From contig DHCY01000006.1 in assembly GCA_002399085.1 (NCBI GenBank), positions 1 through 64,000 of the forward strand: a stretch of DNA of 64,000 nt, written 5' to 3'. The stretch is from Anaerolineaceae bacterium UBA4890 (GTDB lineage Bacteria > Chloroflexota > Anaerolineae > Anaerolineales > Anaerolineaceae). The notes beneath the pieces were generated by a model. The model was not told the origin of the DNA, made no database searches, and saw only the letters and a list, made by a program, of their open reading frames with translations. Below, piece by piece: positions 50,850 to 60,131 of the stretch; position 1 is the stretch's first letter; each line of letters opens with the position of its first letter. A program made the translations under genes and the position numbers.

Positions 50850-51450
50850 CACCCTTCTGAATTAGATTTTGCGCCTGCTGCCAGTCCAGTTCCCAGCGCC
50901 AGGGAATGGATAGCCATGGTTCAGGGGTTTTGCCCAAACCAATCCGAGGACCAATATTTACCAGCTCAGCCGGCACGGCGGTCCCTTCTTCGAGGAACAA
51001 TTCTGCCCCAGGTTTGGTCAGGTCGTAACCGTTCATACTGCCATTCAGTGCCAATGCCTGGGTGAGTTTGGCAGGACCGTTGAGCCACTGATGGCTGTTT
51101 GCCAGGTTGGGTCGGTTGAGCGCCATCAACTCCTGACCTTCCACCGGAAAAATGGCTCTGATCAGTACGGCGGCAGGGTGCCCGAACCGGTCGGCAACGA
51201 TGTTCAGCAGCCAGTGCATGCCATAGGTGAAGTAAACATACGCCCTGCCAGGCTCTTCATACATCACCTGGTTGCGTTTTGTTCTGCCAAAGTGGGCATG
51301 GCAGGCAAGATCTTCCTGCCCCTGGTAGGCTTCAGTTTCGATAATAATGCCAGCCAGACGCGTGCCGTTTTGCAGGCGTACCAATTTCTTCCCGATCAGA
51401 TCCGGAGCAAGCAGCGGAGCGGGGCGTTCATAAAAATCTATTTTCAGCAT
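50842..51450 (-). CDS. DNA-3-methyladenine glycosylase (AAG/MPG family)
   Basis: The 202-residue protein excises alkylated purines. The family motifs are IIETEAYQGQEDLACHA, GRTKRNQVMYEEPGRAYVYFTYGMHWLLNIV (given in two adjoining parts), AAVLIRAIFPVEG and NGPAKLTQALAL. The catalytic Glu lies in ETEAY. It starts directly after the epimerase stop (TAA then ATG) and is probably co-transcribed with it. Confidence 0.94.
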   Translation of the reverse strand: MLKIDFYERPAPLLAPDLIGKKLVRLQNGTRLAGIIIETEAYQGQEDLACHAHFGRTKRNQVMYEEPGRAYVYFTYGMHWLLNIVADRFGHPAAVLIRAIFPVEGQELMALNRPNLANSHQWLNGPAKLTQALALNGSMNGYDLTKPGAELFLEEGTAVPAELVNIGPRIGLGKTPEPWLSIPWRWELDWQQAQNLIQKGVK

Positions 51451-52386
51451 TTATGCGTTGGCTGCTTTGGGTTTTGGTAGCTTTTCCATGGTCAGGCGCA
51501 GCCCGGTTTCCAGCGGTACCAATGGGAGGAAGTTGAGTTTCTCGTAGGCTTTGCTGATATCAGCGCACATGCGGTCGGTTCCTCCAGATTTGTGCGGGTT
51601 GAAAATTTCTTCCGGCTTCTTGCCCGTCACCAGGCGCAGAAGGCGCACCAATTCAAGCACGCTGGTTTCAACGCCGCTGCCAATGTTGATCACTTCCTGA
51701 TCGACCCCCACTGCTGTGGCAGAACTGACCATGGCGTTGACCAGGTCGTCGATGTAAATATAATCGCGGGTTTGTTTGCCATCGCCATGGATCACGACGG
51801 AACTGTTAGCGAGCGCATTTCTAAGGAAACTGGGAATGATCGGCGGATGCGAGGGCGGAATGCGCTGCCCGGGTCCGTAGGCATTAAATATGCGCAGACA
51901 GACTGCTTCGACACCTGCTTGATAACCAATGGTGCGGACGTAATGTTCGGCAGCCAGCTTTGAGACGGCATAAGGCGAACGAGGTTTGACTTCGTAGGAT
52001 TCTTTGTAGGGAATCTGGGTTTGGTCGCCATATACGGCTCCGGACGATGCCAGCACAATGCGCTTTACGCGGGTGTCACGCACGGCTTCCATCAGGGTTA
52101 CGGTGCCGCTGACGTTGACATGATTGTAATTGCTGGGGAAGAGGGTTGATTCGGGGACAGAGACCCGGGCTGCCAGATGGAAAACACAATCGACGTCCTG
52201 CAGAAGCGTCCAGAGCAAGGTCTTGTCCGAGATGTTGCCTTTTGTAAATCTGACAGATTCAGAAAGCTGTGTTGGGTCGCCGGTTGAACAGTCATCCACA
52301 ACCAAAACCTGGTGCCCCTGGCTTGCCAAGCGGTTGCTCAGCGCAACACCAATAAACCCTGCTCCACCTGTAATTAGAAATCTCAT
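51451..52386 (-). CDS. NAD-dependent sugar epimerase/dehydratase
   Basis: The 311-residue short-chain dehydrogenase-type protein has GGAGFIGVALSNRLA at the N-terminus, DCVFHLAARVSVPES, LASSGAVYGD and the YAVSKLAAEHY catalytic Tyr/Lys. It resembles UDP-glucose 4-epimerases and dTDP-glucose dehydratases used for polysaccharide precursors; the exact substrate is not clear. A TATAAT lies about 25-30 bases upstream with AAAGGT as a weak ribosome-binding site. Confidence 0.9.
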   Translation of the reverse strand: MRFLITGGAGFIGVALSNRLASQGHQVLVVDDCSTGDPTQLSESVRFTKGNISDKTLLWTLLQDVDCVFHLAARVSVPESTLFPSNYNHVNVSGTVTLMEAVRDTRVKRIVLASSGAVYGDQTQIPYKESYEVKPRSPYAVSKLAAEHYVRTIGYQAGVEAVCLRIFNAYGPGQRIPPSHPPIIPSFLRNALANSSVVIHGDGKQTRDYIYIDDLVNAMVSSATAVGVDQEVINIGSGVETSVLELVRLLRLVTGKKPEEIFNPHKSGGTDRMCADISKAYEKLNFLPLVPLETGLRLTMEKLPKPKAANA

Positions 52387-52459
52387 ATGTATGTACCTTT
52401 AGAGCGAAATTATAGCACGCAAGCAGTTGCTCTCAAGTTGTCAAGAATTAAACTCGAAA

Positions 52460-53053
52460 CTACTGGATTCTCCGGGAACTGATGACCAGTAGAATCACGC
52501 CAAACAAAACCAGCGCCAGCACCCCCAGCGCCAGGAAGCGGGCATTTGATGAAAATACCCTCTGGAAAAAACCGGTTTCGATGGTTGGAGTTGGCTCCGG
52601 GTTTTCTGGAAGGGCTTGCCTGAGCAATAATTCTGCCGTCGGGCTGGGCAGCGGTGTGATTTCAGGGAGAGCCAATTCGGGTGTGAGTGTGCCCTGACCA
52701 AGTTCCGTGCTCTCTCCTCTGACGATGACCAGTTGGTCACCCGGGTAAATCGGCGAGTCTTCAGTTAGGTTGTTCATACTGAGGAGGTCCTGGAGGGTAA
52801 TGCCGTACAGCTGGACAATGTGGTAAAGGAATTGATCGGGTAAGACGGTGTGACGTATCTCGCCGTTCAGACCGGGAGTGGCTGTTTGTAGATACAGAGC
52901 CTGGTTCAGGGTTGACAATACAGCGGGAGCAGCCGGCGGGGTTTCTATTTGGTTGGAGGGTTCTGCACGCACCCAAGCCTGGGCGCCAGGCAAAAGTGCA
53001 GACACCAGGCTCAGAAGCAGGAGTAATAAAAGGGGAATATTTTGCTTTTTCAT
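52460..53053 (-). CDS. Secreted LysM-domain protein with C-terminal membrane anchor
   Basis: The 197-residue protein has a signal peptide (MKKQNIPLLLLLLLSLVSAL), one LysM domain (about 70-115: HTVLPDQFLYHIVQLYGITL, LLSMNNL, IYPGDQLVI), a Pro/Thr linker and a C-terminal membrane helix (LGVLALVLFGVILLVISS) with a basic tail. LysM binds peptidoglycan or chitin-like glycans, so it may tether the membrane to the wall. I set the start at MKKQN, since the 14 residues upstream do not fit a signal peptide. Confidence 0.85.
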   Translation of the reverse strand: MKKQNIPLLLLLLLSLVSALLPGAQAWVRAEPSNQIETPPAAPAVLSTLNQALYLQTATPGLNGEIRHTVLPDQFLYHIVQLYGITLQDLLSMNNLTEDSPIYPGDQLVIVRGESTELGQGTLTPELALPEITPLPSPTAELLLRQALPENPEPTPTIETGFFQRVFSSNARFLALGVLALVLFGVILLVISSRRIQ

Positions 53054-53171
53054 TATTGTTGGTCGCAGCAGACCGTTTTTATTATAGCTTAACAATAGAT
53101 TGTGCCGGTTTCCTGAGCGCGCAGGCTCACAGTGGATCCGAGTATAATGTTTATTGGATGAAGTCCTCTTT

Positions 53172-53701
53172 TTGGAGCCCTTCGGTCATAATCTGTGCTC
53201 GGCGGGGACGCCGGCACGATCGGTGTTTTGTCTGTCATCCTGAGCCTCTGTTGCGAAGGATCTTAATTTCGACTGGTTCAAACGGGAGGTGAGGGTGAGA
53301 AGTAAAAACCATACGAAAACAATGTCAATATTGGAGCCCTTCGGTCAGCTCCCGTACTCAGCGAGGACGGCGGCACGATCGGTGTTTTGTCTGTCATCCT
53401 GAGCCTCTGTTGCGAAGGATCTTAATCTCGACTGGTTCAAACGGGAGGTGAGGGTGAGAAGTAAAAACCATACGAAAACAATGTCAATATTGGAGCCCTT
53501 CGGTCAGTTCCCGTGCTCGGCGGGGACGCCGGCACGATCGGTGTCTTGTCTGTCATCCTGAGCCTCTGTTGCGAAGGATCTTAATCGCGACTGGTTCAAA
53601 CGGGAGGTGAGGGTGAGAAGTAATTTAAGCCATACGAAAACAATGTCAATATTGGAGCCCTTCGGTCAGTTCCCGTGCTCGGCGGGGACGCCGGCACGAT
53701 C
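53172..53701. repeat. Tandem array of 159-162-base units
   Basis: Units starting TTGGAGCCCTTCGGTCA lie at 53172, 53331, 53490 and 53652; periods are 159, 159 and 162 bases, and the last unit is partial. Each unit contains a hairpin (GTGCTCGGCG / CGCCGGCAC), a segment TGTCATCCTGAGCCTCTG then GCGAAGGATCTTAAT shared with the 38.7-39.1 kb elements, and CGGGAGGTGAGGGTGAG. Units differ by scattered substitutions. The whole 53054-53840 gap has no gene. Confidence 0.9.
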
Positions 53702-53840
53702 TTATTTTGGAACGTTCACAGGATCAATTCGTCATTAACTATGGCAAAAGTACACCTTTTACCTTAAAAAGAAAATTTTGAGTATATAGTAAACTAAAAC
53801 ACGATCCCAAAAATTAGGTGGATCGATAAAGGTCAAGATT

Positions 53841-55703
53841 ATGGTGCCAAATGTGAATGAAGATACGACGCCGGTGCGCGTTGAAAAACGAAATACAAGA
53901 TATCCTCTGCGATTACAGATTGTTTTCGCGGTCGGTTTGGGCTTGCTGCTGGCAGCATTCAGCTTGGTGGGGGTTATTGGAAAATTCGAAAATGACTATA
54001 GCGACAAAATCTACCCGGGGGTGTCTGTGGCGGGTGTGGACCTCTCAGGACAGACACTTGGACAGGCTGTGGTAACCCTCAACGCCAACCTGACCTACGG
54101 TCGCTTTGGTCAGCTGCATCTCACCAACGGACAGAACGAATGGGTTTACACGCCTGAAGCTCTTGGTTTTTCTTACAACCCGGTTGAGGCTGCAAACCTG
54201 GCTTATGCGATCGGACGGGGTGAAGACACCTTGGTCAATCTGGGTGAGCAGTTGAAGGCAAGGAATGTGGGCATTGATATCATCCCAGCTATCATTTACG
54301 ATCAGGCAAAAGCCTACGAAGTGGTACAGGAGCTGGCGCAAAAGACCAATATCGCCCTGATCGAGCCTTCGATCACATTGAATCAGACGGAAGTTAACGT
54401 GGTTGCCGGGCAGTCAGGCAGAACGGTGGATATTATGGCAACCCTCAGGAATATTGAGCCATTTTTGCTTTTGCAGAAAAGCGGCAATGTGCCGATGGTA
54501 ATCATTGAGCAGAGCCCCGTCACCGTCAAGGTCGAAGACACCGCACGGCTGGCTGAAAACATTCTGAGCCAGGCATTCACGATCCACCCTGCAGATCCTG
54601 GCGCCGGTCAGGGTCCCTGGACGATCGAGCCGCGGGACCTGGCAAGTTTGCTCACCATTGAGCAAAAAGATGACCAGGGCAACCGCACTTACACCCTGTC
54701 GGTCAACCGTCCGGCACTGACTACTTATATTTCCAGCATCGCTCCAGGGTTACAGGTGGACCCAGTTAACGCCCGCATGATTTTCAATCACGACACCCGT
54801 CAGCTGGAGGTGATTGCCAACGCGGTGGTGGGCAAATCTTTGGATATTGACCTAAGCGTTGATAGTGTCCTCCAAAAAATTCAGGGTGGCGAACATGCAG
54901 CGACGCTTGTGATGCAAACCATGGACCCGCCAGTCAAAGATGACAGTCAGGCTGCCGACCTGGGGATTACAGAGTTGGTGGCGGAGAGCACCTCGTATTA
55001 CTATGGTTCAGATTCCGCCCGAGTGCAGAATATCCGCACCTCAGCTGCCAGTTTCCACGGTGTTATGGTGGGACCTGGCGAGGTTTTCTCGATGGCTGAA
55101 TACCTGACGGATATCAGCCTCGATAACGGTTATGCTGAAGCCCCGATTATCGTCGGTGACCAAACAGTCGATGGCGTTGGCGGTGGCATCTGCCAGGTGA
55201 GCACCACTGTTTTCCGAACCGCTTTCTTCGCTGGCTTCCCGATTGTGGAGCGTCACCCGCATGCTTACCGAGTCTATTATTATGAGCAGCGCTCTGATGG
55301 ATTGATCGATAACGCCCTGGCAGGGCTGGACGCGACCGTATATGTGCCATTAGTCGACTTCAAGTTCCGCAATGACACCCCTTACTGGCTGCTGATGGAA
55401 ACTTATCCGACAGAAACATCGTTGACCTGGAAGTTCTATTCGACCAGTGATGGGCGCGAGGTAGATTGGTGGACGACTGGCATCACCAATGTAACCACAC
55501 CACCAGACCCGGTCTATCGCGAAGACCCGACCCTGGCTACCGGTGAGATCAGACAAACCGACTGGGCGGTCAATGGCGCTTCGGTTGAGGTTTACCGCAC
55601 GGTAAGAGTCAACGGGGAAGTCACTCTCCAGGATACAATCCGCACCAATTATGTTGCCTGGCCTGCAGGTTATCGGTACGGTCCGGGAACGGACATCCCC
55701 TAA
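53841..55703 (+). CDS. VanW-family protein with peptidoglycan-binding and G5-like domains
   Basis: The 620-residue protein has an N-terminal membrane helix (about 20-45), two PG_binding_4-type repeats (about 55-350), a VanW domain (about 400-530: FSMAEYLTDISLDNGYAEA, GGGICQVSTTVFRTAFFAGF, ERHPHAYRVYYYEQ) and a G5-like C-terminal segment (VYRTVRVNGEVTLQDTIRTN). Such proteins are anchored outside the cell and bind the wall. The function of VanW is not known. A GATAAAGGTC stretch precedes the ATG. Confidence 0.9.
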   Translation: MVPNVNEDTTPVRVEKRNTRYPLRLQIVFAVGLGLLLAAFSLVGVIGKFENDYSDKIYPGVSVAGVDLSGQTLGQAVVTLNANLTYGRFGQLHLTNGQNEWVYTPEALGFSYNPVEAANLAYAIGRGEDTLVNLGEQLKARNVGIDIIPAIIYDQAKAYEVVQELAQKTNIALIEPSITLNQTEVNVVAGQSGRTVDIMATLRNIEPFLLLQKSGNVPMVIIEQSPVTVKVEDTARLAENILSQAFTIHPADPGAGQGPWTIEPRDLASLLTIEQKDDQGNRTYTLSVNRPALTTYISSIAPGLQVDPVNARMIFNHDTRQLEVIANAVVGKSLDIDLSVDSVLQKIQGGEHAATLVMQTMDPPVKDDSQAADLGITELVAESTSYYYGSDSARVQNIRTSAASFHGVMVGPGEVFSMAEYLTDISLDNGYAEAPIIVGDQTVDGVGGGICQVSTTVFRTAFFAGFPIVERHPHAYRVYYYEQRSDGLIDNALAGLDATVYVPLVDFKFRNDTPYWLLMETYPTETSLTWKFYSTSDGREVDWWTTGITNVTTPPDPVYREDPTLATGEIRQTDWAVNGASVEVYRTVRVNGEVTLQDTIRTNYVAWPAGYRYGPGTDIP

Positions 55704-55768
55704 GAAAATGACAACGCTATGGTAAAATCTTTAGAGGATAACTAATAGAGTAGAAATTGGAGAGGATT

Positions 55769-55990
55769 GTGATCAATCAAGAATTAATCAGTTTGTTGCG
55801 CTGTCCGGTTTGCGTGAAAGATAAAAGTGGTGAGCTGGAGTTCTATAAGGATAACTGGTTCATCTGCAAAAATTGCGATCGTAAATATCCTGTCTGGGAA
55901 GAAATTGCTGTCATGAAAATTGAAGAAGGCGATAAATGGCAGGGTACACCGAAGGACGATCTGCCGATTCCTGCGCCGAAACCGAATTAG
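55769..55990 (+). CDS. Trm112/UPF0434-like small zinc-ribbon protein
   Basis: The 73-residue protein matches the Trm112-like fold: INQELISLLRCPVC, then WFICKNCDRKYPVWEEIAVM. It has two CxxC pairs for zinc. Bacterial members are of unknown role, often next to glycosyl- or methyltransferase genes. The start is taken as GTG at 55769, six bases after GGAG; an upstream TTG overlaps that site. Confidence 0.85.
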   Translation: MINQELISLLRCPVCVKDKSGELEFYKDNWFICKNCDRKYPVWEEIAVMKIEEGDKWQGTPKDDLPIPAPKPN

Positions 55991-56047
55991 TTTTGAGAAA
56001 ATAAATCAAAGCCTGCTCTATGCAGGCTCTACAGTTTATATAAAAAC

Positions 56048-56077
56048 AAAAAGAGCGGTTAGTTCCGCTCTTTTTGT
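56048..56077 (+). terminator. Rho-independent terminator
   Basis: Perfect 11-bp stem AAAAAGAGCGG / CCGCTCTTTTT with TTAGTT loop and T-run, about 60 bases after the small zinc-ribbon gene. Confidence 0.85.
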
Positions 56078-56124
56078 TTTGAACAGGGTGGAAACAATCT
56101 CTTCCGTGCGGCTGATGCTTCACT

Positions 56125-56232
56125 CCTGCCTGGGTTCTATCCCAGAGCGGGACGGCGTGTAAACCGTCCCTTGCACGAGGTAACACCAGCGCCCAAATTA
56201 AGCGTTGGCGGAGGGAGATAAACCCCCTCCGT
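56125..56232. repeat. Cluster of short hairpins, including a dispersed GGGACGG element
   Basis: Three hairpins lie here: CTGGG / CCCAG, GGGACGG / CCGTCCC (56149-56170) and GGAGGG / CCCTCC (56210-56230). Elements related to the second occur at 82-103 and 41662-41683. No coding function is visible. Confidence 0.5.
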
Positions 56233-56241
56233 ACGGTTAGT

Positions 56242-56601
56242 TTATGGTATAGGCGGCAAATATTGGCTCAACCGGGTGGCGAGTTCGGCTAAAGCCCGGG
56301 AGACGGTCTCGGAACTCCCGCTTGCCAGCATGTTTTGCGCCTGGGCGGTCAACAGATCGACCGTGTTGAGCTCTTCGAGCAAATCCAGCCTGCTCAAAGC
56401 CCTCTCAAGGTTCTGGTTACTCGAATAAGCAAGGGCGATCATTACCCGATAGTCATCTTTAGCCTGGGGGCTGAGTTCGCCAGGCAGGGCATCGCTGTTT
56501 TCGGCTGGCAAAACGAGAATCGAGAAAACCAGCCCGATTGCCAGACCAATTAATAAGCCTGTCAAAAGATACCAGTGGGTCTGATGCGGTTTTGTTTCCA
56601 T
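56242..56601 (-). CDS. Small membrane protein, paralogue 1
   Basis: The 119-residue product has one N-terminal membrane helix (YLLTGLLIGLAIGLVFSILV) and an outer helical region (PQAKDDYRVMIALAYSSN, LERALSRLDLLEELN) resembling a tetratricopeptide-like helical hairpin. It overlaps the preceding gene by one base (TGATG) and has similar architecture. Function unknown; the pair may form a hetero-oligomer in the envelope. Confidence 0.8.
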   Translation of the reverse strand: METKPHQTHWYLLTGLLIGLAIGLVFSILVLPAENSDALPGELSPQAKDDYRVMIALAYSSNQNLERALSRLDLLEELNTVDLLTAQAQNMLASGSSETVSRALAELATRLSQYLPPIP

Positions 56602-56975
56602 CAGTTCGTTCCCTGTTGCCCGAGCCATTGCTGGTACAGGTCGGGGTCAATTTTGCCAAGAAAGTCAGAGAATAAGAGCAGGTCTTCCTGCGGGTAGCCG
56701 ACCCGGCGGGCATATGAAAGGCTGTTTCCAACCAGCGTGAGGGGGTCTTCAGGGCTGATTTTCGTCAACTGCTCCAGCGCGAGCAGAGTGTCGGGATTAT
56801 TTTGAAAGTGCTCCGCCACCATCAATACCAGGTCGGTCTTGTAATCCACCCGCAGCCTCTCCATGGGCGCATCGTTGGGTGCTTTCGGAGGCATCACCAG
56901 CCAGCCGAAAGCCAGCCCAGCAGCAATGCCTAAAACGATTGCGAGTATAAAAAAGACGACCCGCCTGGATTTCAT
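56601..56975 (-). CDS. Small membrane protein, paralogue 2
   Basis: The 124-residue product has an N-terminal membrane helix (RVVFFILAIVLGIAAGLAFGW) followed by VMPPKAP and an outer helical region (RVDYKTDLVLMVAEHFQNNP, LALEQLTKISPEDPLTLV). The shared pattern of a helix, then LPxE/MPPK, then DYR/VDYKTD and a run of helices shows it is a paralogue of the downstream gene. I set the start at MKSRR. It ends up against the hutU stop (56978). Confidence 0.8.
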   Translation of the reverse strand: MKSRRVVFFILAIVLGIAAGLAFGWLVMPPKAPNDAPMERLRVDYKTDLVLMVAEHFQNNPDTLLALEQLTKISPEDPLTLVGNSLSYARRVGYPQEDLLLFSDFLGKIDPDLYQQWLGQQGTN

Positions 56976-56977
56976 CC

Positions 56978-58636
56978 TTATCCTTTGGGCGTCATCGGGA
57001 TTTTGACGCCAAGTTCTTTGGCACACTGGATCGCCTCAGGGTAGCCGGCATCCACATGGCGAATGATTCCCATGCCAGGGTCGCCCAGCAGGACGCGCTT
57101 GAGGCGTTTGGCAGCTTCGAGAGTGCCATCGGCAACGATTACCTGCCCGGCATGCTGGCTGTAACCAATGCCGACTCCGCCGCCATGATGGAAACTGACC
57201 CAGGTGGCACCGTTGGCAGTGTTAAGTAAGGCGTTCAAAATTGGCCAATCGCTGACCGCGTCGGTGCCGTCCAGCATGGATTCGGTTTCGCGGTTGGGCG
57301 ATGCCACCGAGCCGGCATCCAGGTGGTCGCGCCCGATCACGATCGGGGCTTTGAGGATGCCATCGGCAACCATCTGGTTGAATACCAGACCGGCTTTATC
57401 ACGTTCGCCGTAACCCAGCCAGCAAATTCGGGCAGGCAGACCCTGGAAGGGCACCTGCTCACGCGCCATTTTGAGCCAGCGATGCAGGTGGGCATCATTG
57501 GGGAAGAGCTCGATCAGTTTTTCGTCGGTTTTATAAATGTCTTCCGGGTCTCCAGAGAGTGCCACCCAGCGGAAGGGTCCTTTGCCTTCACAGAAGAGCG
57601 GGCGGATGTAGGCAGGTACAAAACCGGGGAAGTCGAACGCGTTTTTGATGCCCTGATCGTAGGCTCGCTGGCGGATGTTGTTGCCATAATCGAAGGTGAT
57701 CGCGCCCTGCGCCTGGAAACCGAGCATGGCTTCGACGTGTTTTGCCATGGTTTTCAGTGAGAGTTCGATGTATTTTTCAGGGTCGCTTTGACGCAGCTGG
57801 TAGGCGGCGGTCAGGCTCATGCCGCTGGGAATGTAAGAAAGCGGGTCGTGAGCGGAGGTTTGGTCGGTGACCACATCGGGGATTACGCCACGTAATAACA
57901 GTTCGGTATGCACATCGGCGGCGTTGCCGATCAGCCCGATCGATTTGGGGATCTGTTGTTCGAGGGCTTCTTCAACCTGGGTCATGGCGTCTTCCAGGTT
58001 GTCGGTGACGACGTCAACATAGCCGATTTCAAGGCGTTTTTGAGCGCGGTCGGGGTCAACTTCGACGATCAGACCGACTCCTTCGTTCATGGTGATTGCC
58101 ATGGGCTGGGCACCGCCCATCCCGCCCAAACCAGCGGTGAGCACGAATTTGCCTTTCAAAGAAGACCAGCCTTGCTGCTGGGCAAGTGAGCCGAGAGTTT
58201 CATAAGTGCCCTGCAGAATGCCTTGCGCGCCGATATAGATCCACGAGCCGGCGGTCATCTGACCGTACATGATCAGTCCTTTGGCTGCCAGTTCATCGAA
58301 ATGCTGCTGAGTAGCCCAATGGGGAACCAGGTTCGAGTTGGCGATCAGCACGCGCGGCGCGTCGGTGTGAGTTTGAAAAATGCCGACTGGTTTTCCAGAT
58401 TGCACCAACAGGGTTTCGTCTTCGTTGAGATCCTTTAGGGATGCCAGAATGGCGTCGAATGCCTCCCATGAGCGCGCAGCCTGACCGCGACCGCCATAAA
58501 CCACCAGGTGATCGGGGTCTTCGGCGACAGCGGGGTCGAGGTTGTTTTGGATCATGCGGTATGCGGCTTCGATCAGCCAGTTTTTGCAGGTGAGTTGTGT
58601 GCCTGTTGGGGCGTGAATTTTTCTGGGACCGGACAT
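56978..58636 (-). CDS. hutU: Urocanate hydratase (HutU)
   Basis: The 552-residue NAD-dependent enzyme converts urocanate to imidazolonepropionate in histidine breakdown. Features: [13 protein letters not shown] at the N-terminus, [20 protein letters not shown], the substrate/NAD segment [15 protein letters not shown] with the active-site Cys, and [19 protein letters not shown]. The length is normal. HutH, HutI and HutG genes are not nearby, so the pathway is scattered. AGGAGG stands in the leader and a TATAAT about 45 bases upstream. The two small membrane proteins follow. Confidence 0.96.
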   Translation of the reverse strand: MSGPRKIHAPTGTQLTCKNWLIEAAYRMIQNNLDPAVAEDPDHLVVYGGRGQAARSWEAFDAILASLKDLNEDETLLVQSGKPVGIFQTHTDAPRVLIANSNLVPHWATQQHFDELAAKGLIMYGQMTAGSWIYIGAQGILQGTYETLGSLAQQQGWSSLKGKFVLTAGLGGMGGAQPMAITMNEGVGLIVEVDPDRAQKRLEIGYVDVVTDNLEDAMTQVEEALEQQIPKSIGLIGNAADVHTELLLRGVIPDVVTDQTSAHDPLSYIPSGMSLTAAYQLRQSDPEKYIELSLKTMAKHVEAMLGFQAQGAITFDYGNNIRQRAYDQGIKNAFDFPGFVPAYIRPLFCEGKGPFRWVALSGDPEDIYKTDEKLIELFPNDAHLHRWLKMAREQVPFQGLPARICWLGYGERDKAGLVFNQMVADGILKAPIVIGRDHLDAGSVASPNRETESMLDGTDAVSDWPILNALLNTANGATWVSFHHGGGVGIGYSQHAGQVIVADGTLEAAKRLKRVLLGDPGMGIIRHVDAGYPEAIQCAKELGVKIPMTPKG

Positions 58637-58829
58637 TGGGTGAGCCTCCTGGTGTGTGTGAAATTGTCTTTAGAAGGTTATTATAACAAAAGACGGTTTA
58701 TAAGCAGGGGACGAACCGCTGAGATGAACCAGCGTCCATCCCTACAAAGAGAAACCGTAGAAACGTGGGTTAACCAGAAAAGCGAAATTAGTTAAGCCCG
58801 TCTTTACAACGTCAGGTCCTGGGGCTTGC

Positions 58830-58870
58830 TATAATTACACCCGACCCGTTTAGGGTCTGGAGGTTTTATT
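58830..58870 (+). promoter_or_regulatory. -10 element and 5' hairpin of the PAP2 phosphatase gene
   Basis: TATAAT at 58830-58835. The predicted transcript starts near 58842 with GACCC-GTTTA-GGGTC (58843-58857), a hairpin just before the GGAGG ribosome-binding site. The hairpin could protect the 5' end or regulate translation. Confidence 0.45.
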
Positions 58871-59866
58871 ATGATTCATCAACTTGAATTACCGATCATT
58901 GAGGCGCTGCAAAACGCCCTAAAAAACTTGCAATCCTTCTGGAGTGCGATCAGCTTCCTGGGAGACCAGACTTTTTATTTACTCTTCATGCCCATTATTT
59001 ACTGGTGTGTGGATGCGTTGGTTGGTTTACGGATTGGGGTAATGCTCTTGCTATCAAGCTTCACGAACGGTTTTTTGAAGATGATCTTCAAAAGTCCGCG
59101 CCCTTTCTGGGTAAGCGATAAGATCAAAGCCGGTGCTGAGCACAACTCTTTCGGTTTGCCTTCCGGGCATGCCATGAACTCGGCTGCCGTGTGGGGTTGG
59201 ACTGCCCGCGAGGTTGGGCAAAACTGGGCGAAATGGACTTTGGGGATCCTGATCTTTCTGATCGGCTTCTCGCGGATCGTGCTGGGAGTCCATTTTATCA
59301 GTGATGTTTTGCTGGGCTGGCTGCTTGGGCTGTTGCTTGTCTGGTTATTTGCGCGAAACACGGCGTCGATTGGTAAGAACCTTTCCAGGATGCCGATGAA
59401 AATGCAATTAGCGCTGACCTTGTTGTCCTCTGGGCTGATGATTCTGCTCCCCATGTTGATCAAGACTCTTTCGCCGGGTTGGCAACCGCCGGCGGAATGG
59501 GTTGAAAGGGCGGGTGCGATTGACCCAATGAACCTGGAGTTTAGCCTGACCGTTGCCGGGTTATGGCTGGGAATGATGGGCGGATTTGTGCTTCTGCTGT
59601 ACCAAAAGGGGATTCTGGCATCCAACCAGGGGACCTGGCAAAAAATCGTTCGCTACCTGATCGGTATTGTTGGCGTGATTGCTTTGTATGGGGGGTTGGG
59701 GGCGGTCTTCCCCGATGGTCAAAGCTTGATTGGCATGGTTTTGCGCTATGTTCGTTATGCCATGATCGGATTGTGGATCGCCTGGGGCAGCCCGCTGGTG
59801 TTTGAAAAGCTGGGCGTTGGTGTGATCAAACCCCACATCCCGCCCCAAAGCAGCGCCCAGAGGTAG
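58871..59866 (+). CDS. PAP2-family membrane phosphatase
   Basis: The 331-residue protein has about eight membrane helices and the PAP2 catalytic motifs: KSPRPFW (phosphatase C1), PSGHAMNSA (C2, catalytic His) and SRIVLGVHFISDVLLG (C3). The family dephosphorylates lipid phosphates such as undecaprenyl diphosphate or phosphatidic acid. Which one is not known, but the genome's polyprenyl-phosphate polymer genes make carrier recycling plausible. Confidence 0.92.
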   Translation: MIHQLELPIIEALQNALKNLQSFWSAISFLGDQTFYLLFMPIIYWCVDALVGLRIGVMLLLSSFTNGFLKMIFKSPRPFWVSDKIKAGAEHNSFGLPSGHAMNSAAVWGWTAREVGQNWAKWTLGILIFLIGFSRIVLGVHFISDVLLGWLLGLLLVWLFARNTASIGKNLSRMPMKMQLALTLLSSGLMILLPMLIKTLSPGWQPPAEWVERAGAIDPMNLEFSLTVAGLWLGMMGGFVLLLYQKGILASNQGTWQKIVRYLIGIVGVIALYGGLGAVFPDGQSLIGMVLRYVRYAMIGLWIAWGSPLVFEKLGVGVIKPHIPPQSSAQR

Positions 59867-59878
59867 ATAAAAAAAGAG

Positions 59879-59966
59879 CGGAGAGAGTGGGATTCGAACC
59901 CACGATAGGTACGAGACCTATAACGGTTTTCGAGACCGCCCCGTTCAACCGCTCCGGCATCTCTCC
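59879..59966 (-). tRNA. tRNA-Ser (anticodon CGA)
   Basis: An 88-base class II tRNA gene on the minus strand, with acceptor arms GGAGAGA / TCTCTCC, anticodon loop CTCGAAA (anticodon CGA, codon UCG), a long variable arm (TAGGTCTCGTACCTA) and T-arm GTGGGTTCGAATCCCAC. CCA is not encoded. A T-run follows the 3' end and probably terminates it. Confidence 0.95.
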
Positions 59967-60016
59967 GAACAGGATGGCAATTATACTCGAGGAATTCGGA
60001 ATTTAAAGTAATTGAT

Positions 60017-60123
60017 CGTAGCGGTGTCCTCAGCGAGTGCGCGTATTGACCGTGAGGGCTCCAATTTCTAAAAGAATGGATGCCTGCGGTGATTTCTTGT
60101 GCTAAGCGCGAACGCCAGCACAA
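60017..60123. repeat. Degenerate copies of the 53-kb repeat unit
   Basis: On the minus strand, TTGGAGCCCTCACGGTCA (60068 back to about 60050) followed by CTCGCTGAGGAC matches the first third of the 53172-53701 unit. A plus-strand TGCTAAGCGCGAACGCCAGC at about 60098-60117 resembles its GTGCTCGGCG hairpin. The element is scattered and mutated, which shows that the unit exists outside the tandem array. Confidence 0.6.
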
Positions 60124-60131
60124 TCATAAAT

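Noticed and set aside
53172..53701. CRISPR array
   Set aside because: Units are about 160 bases long and repeated as a whole, without unique spacers of regular length. No cas genes are present.
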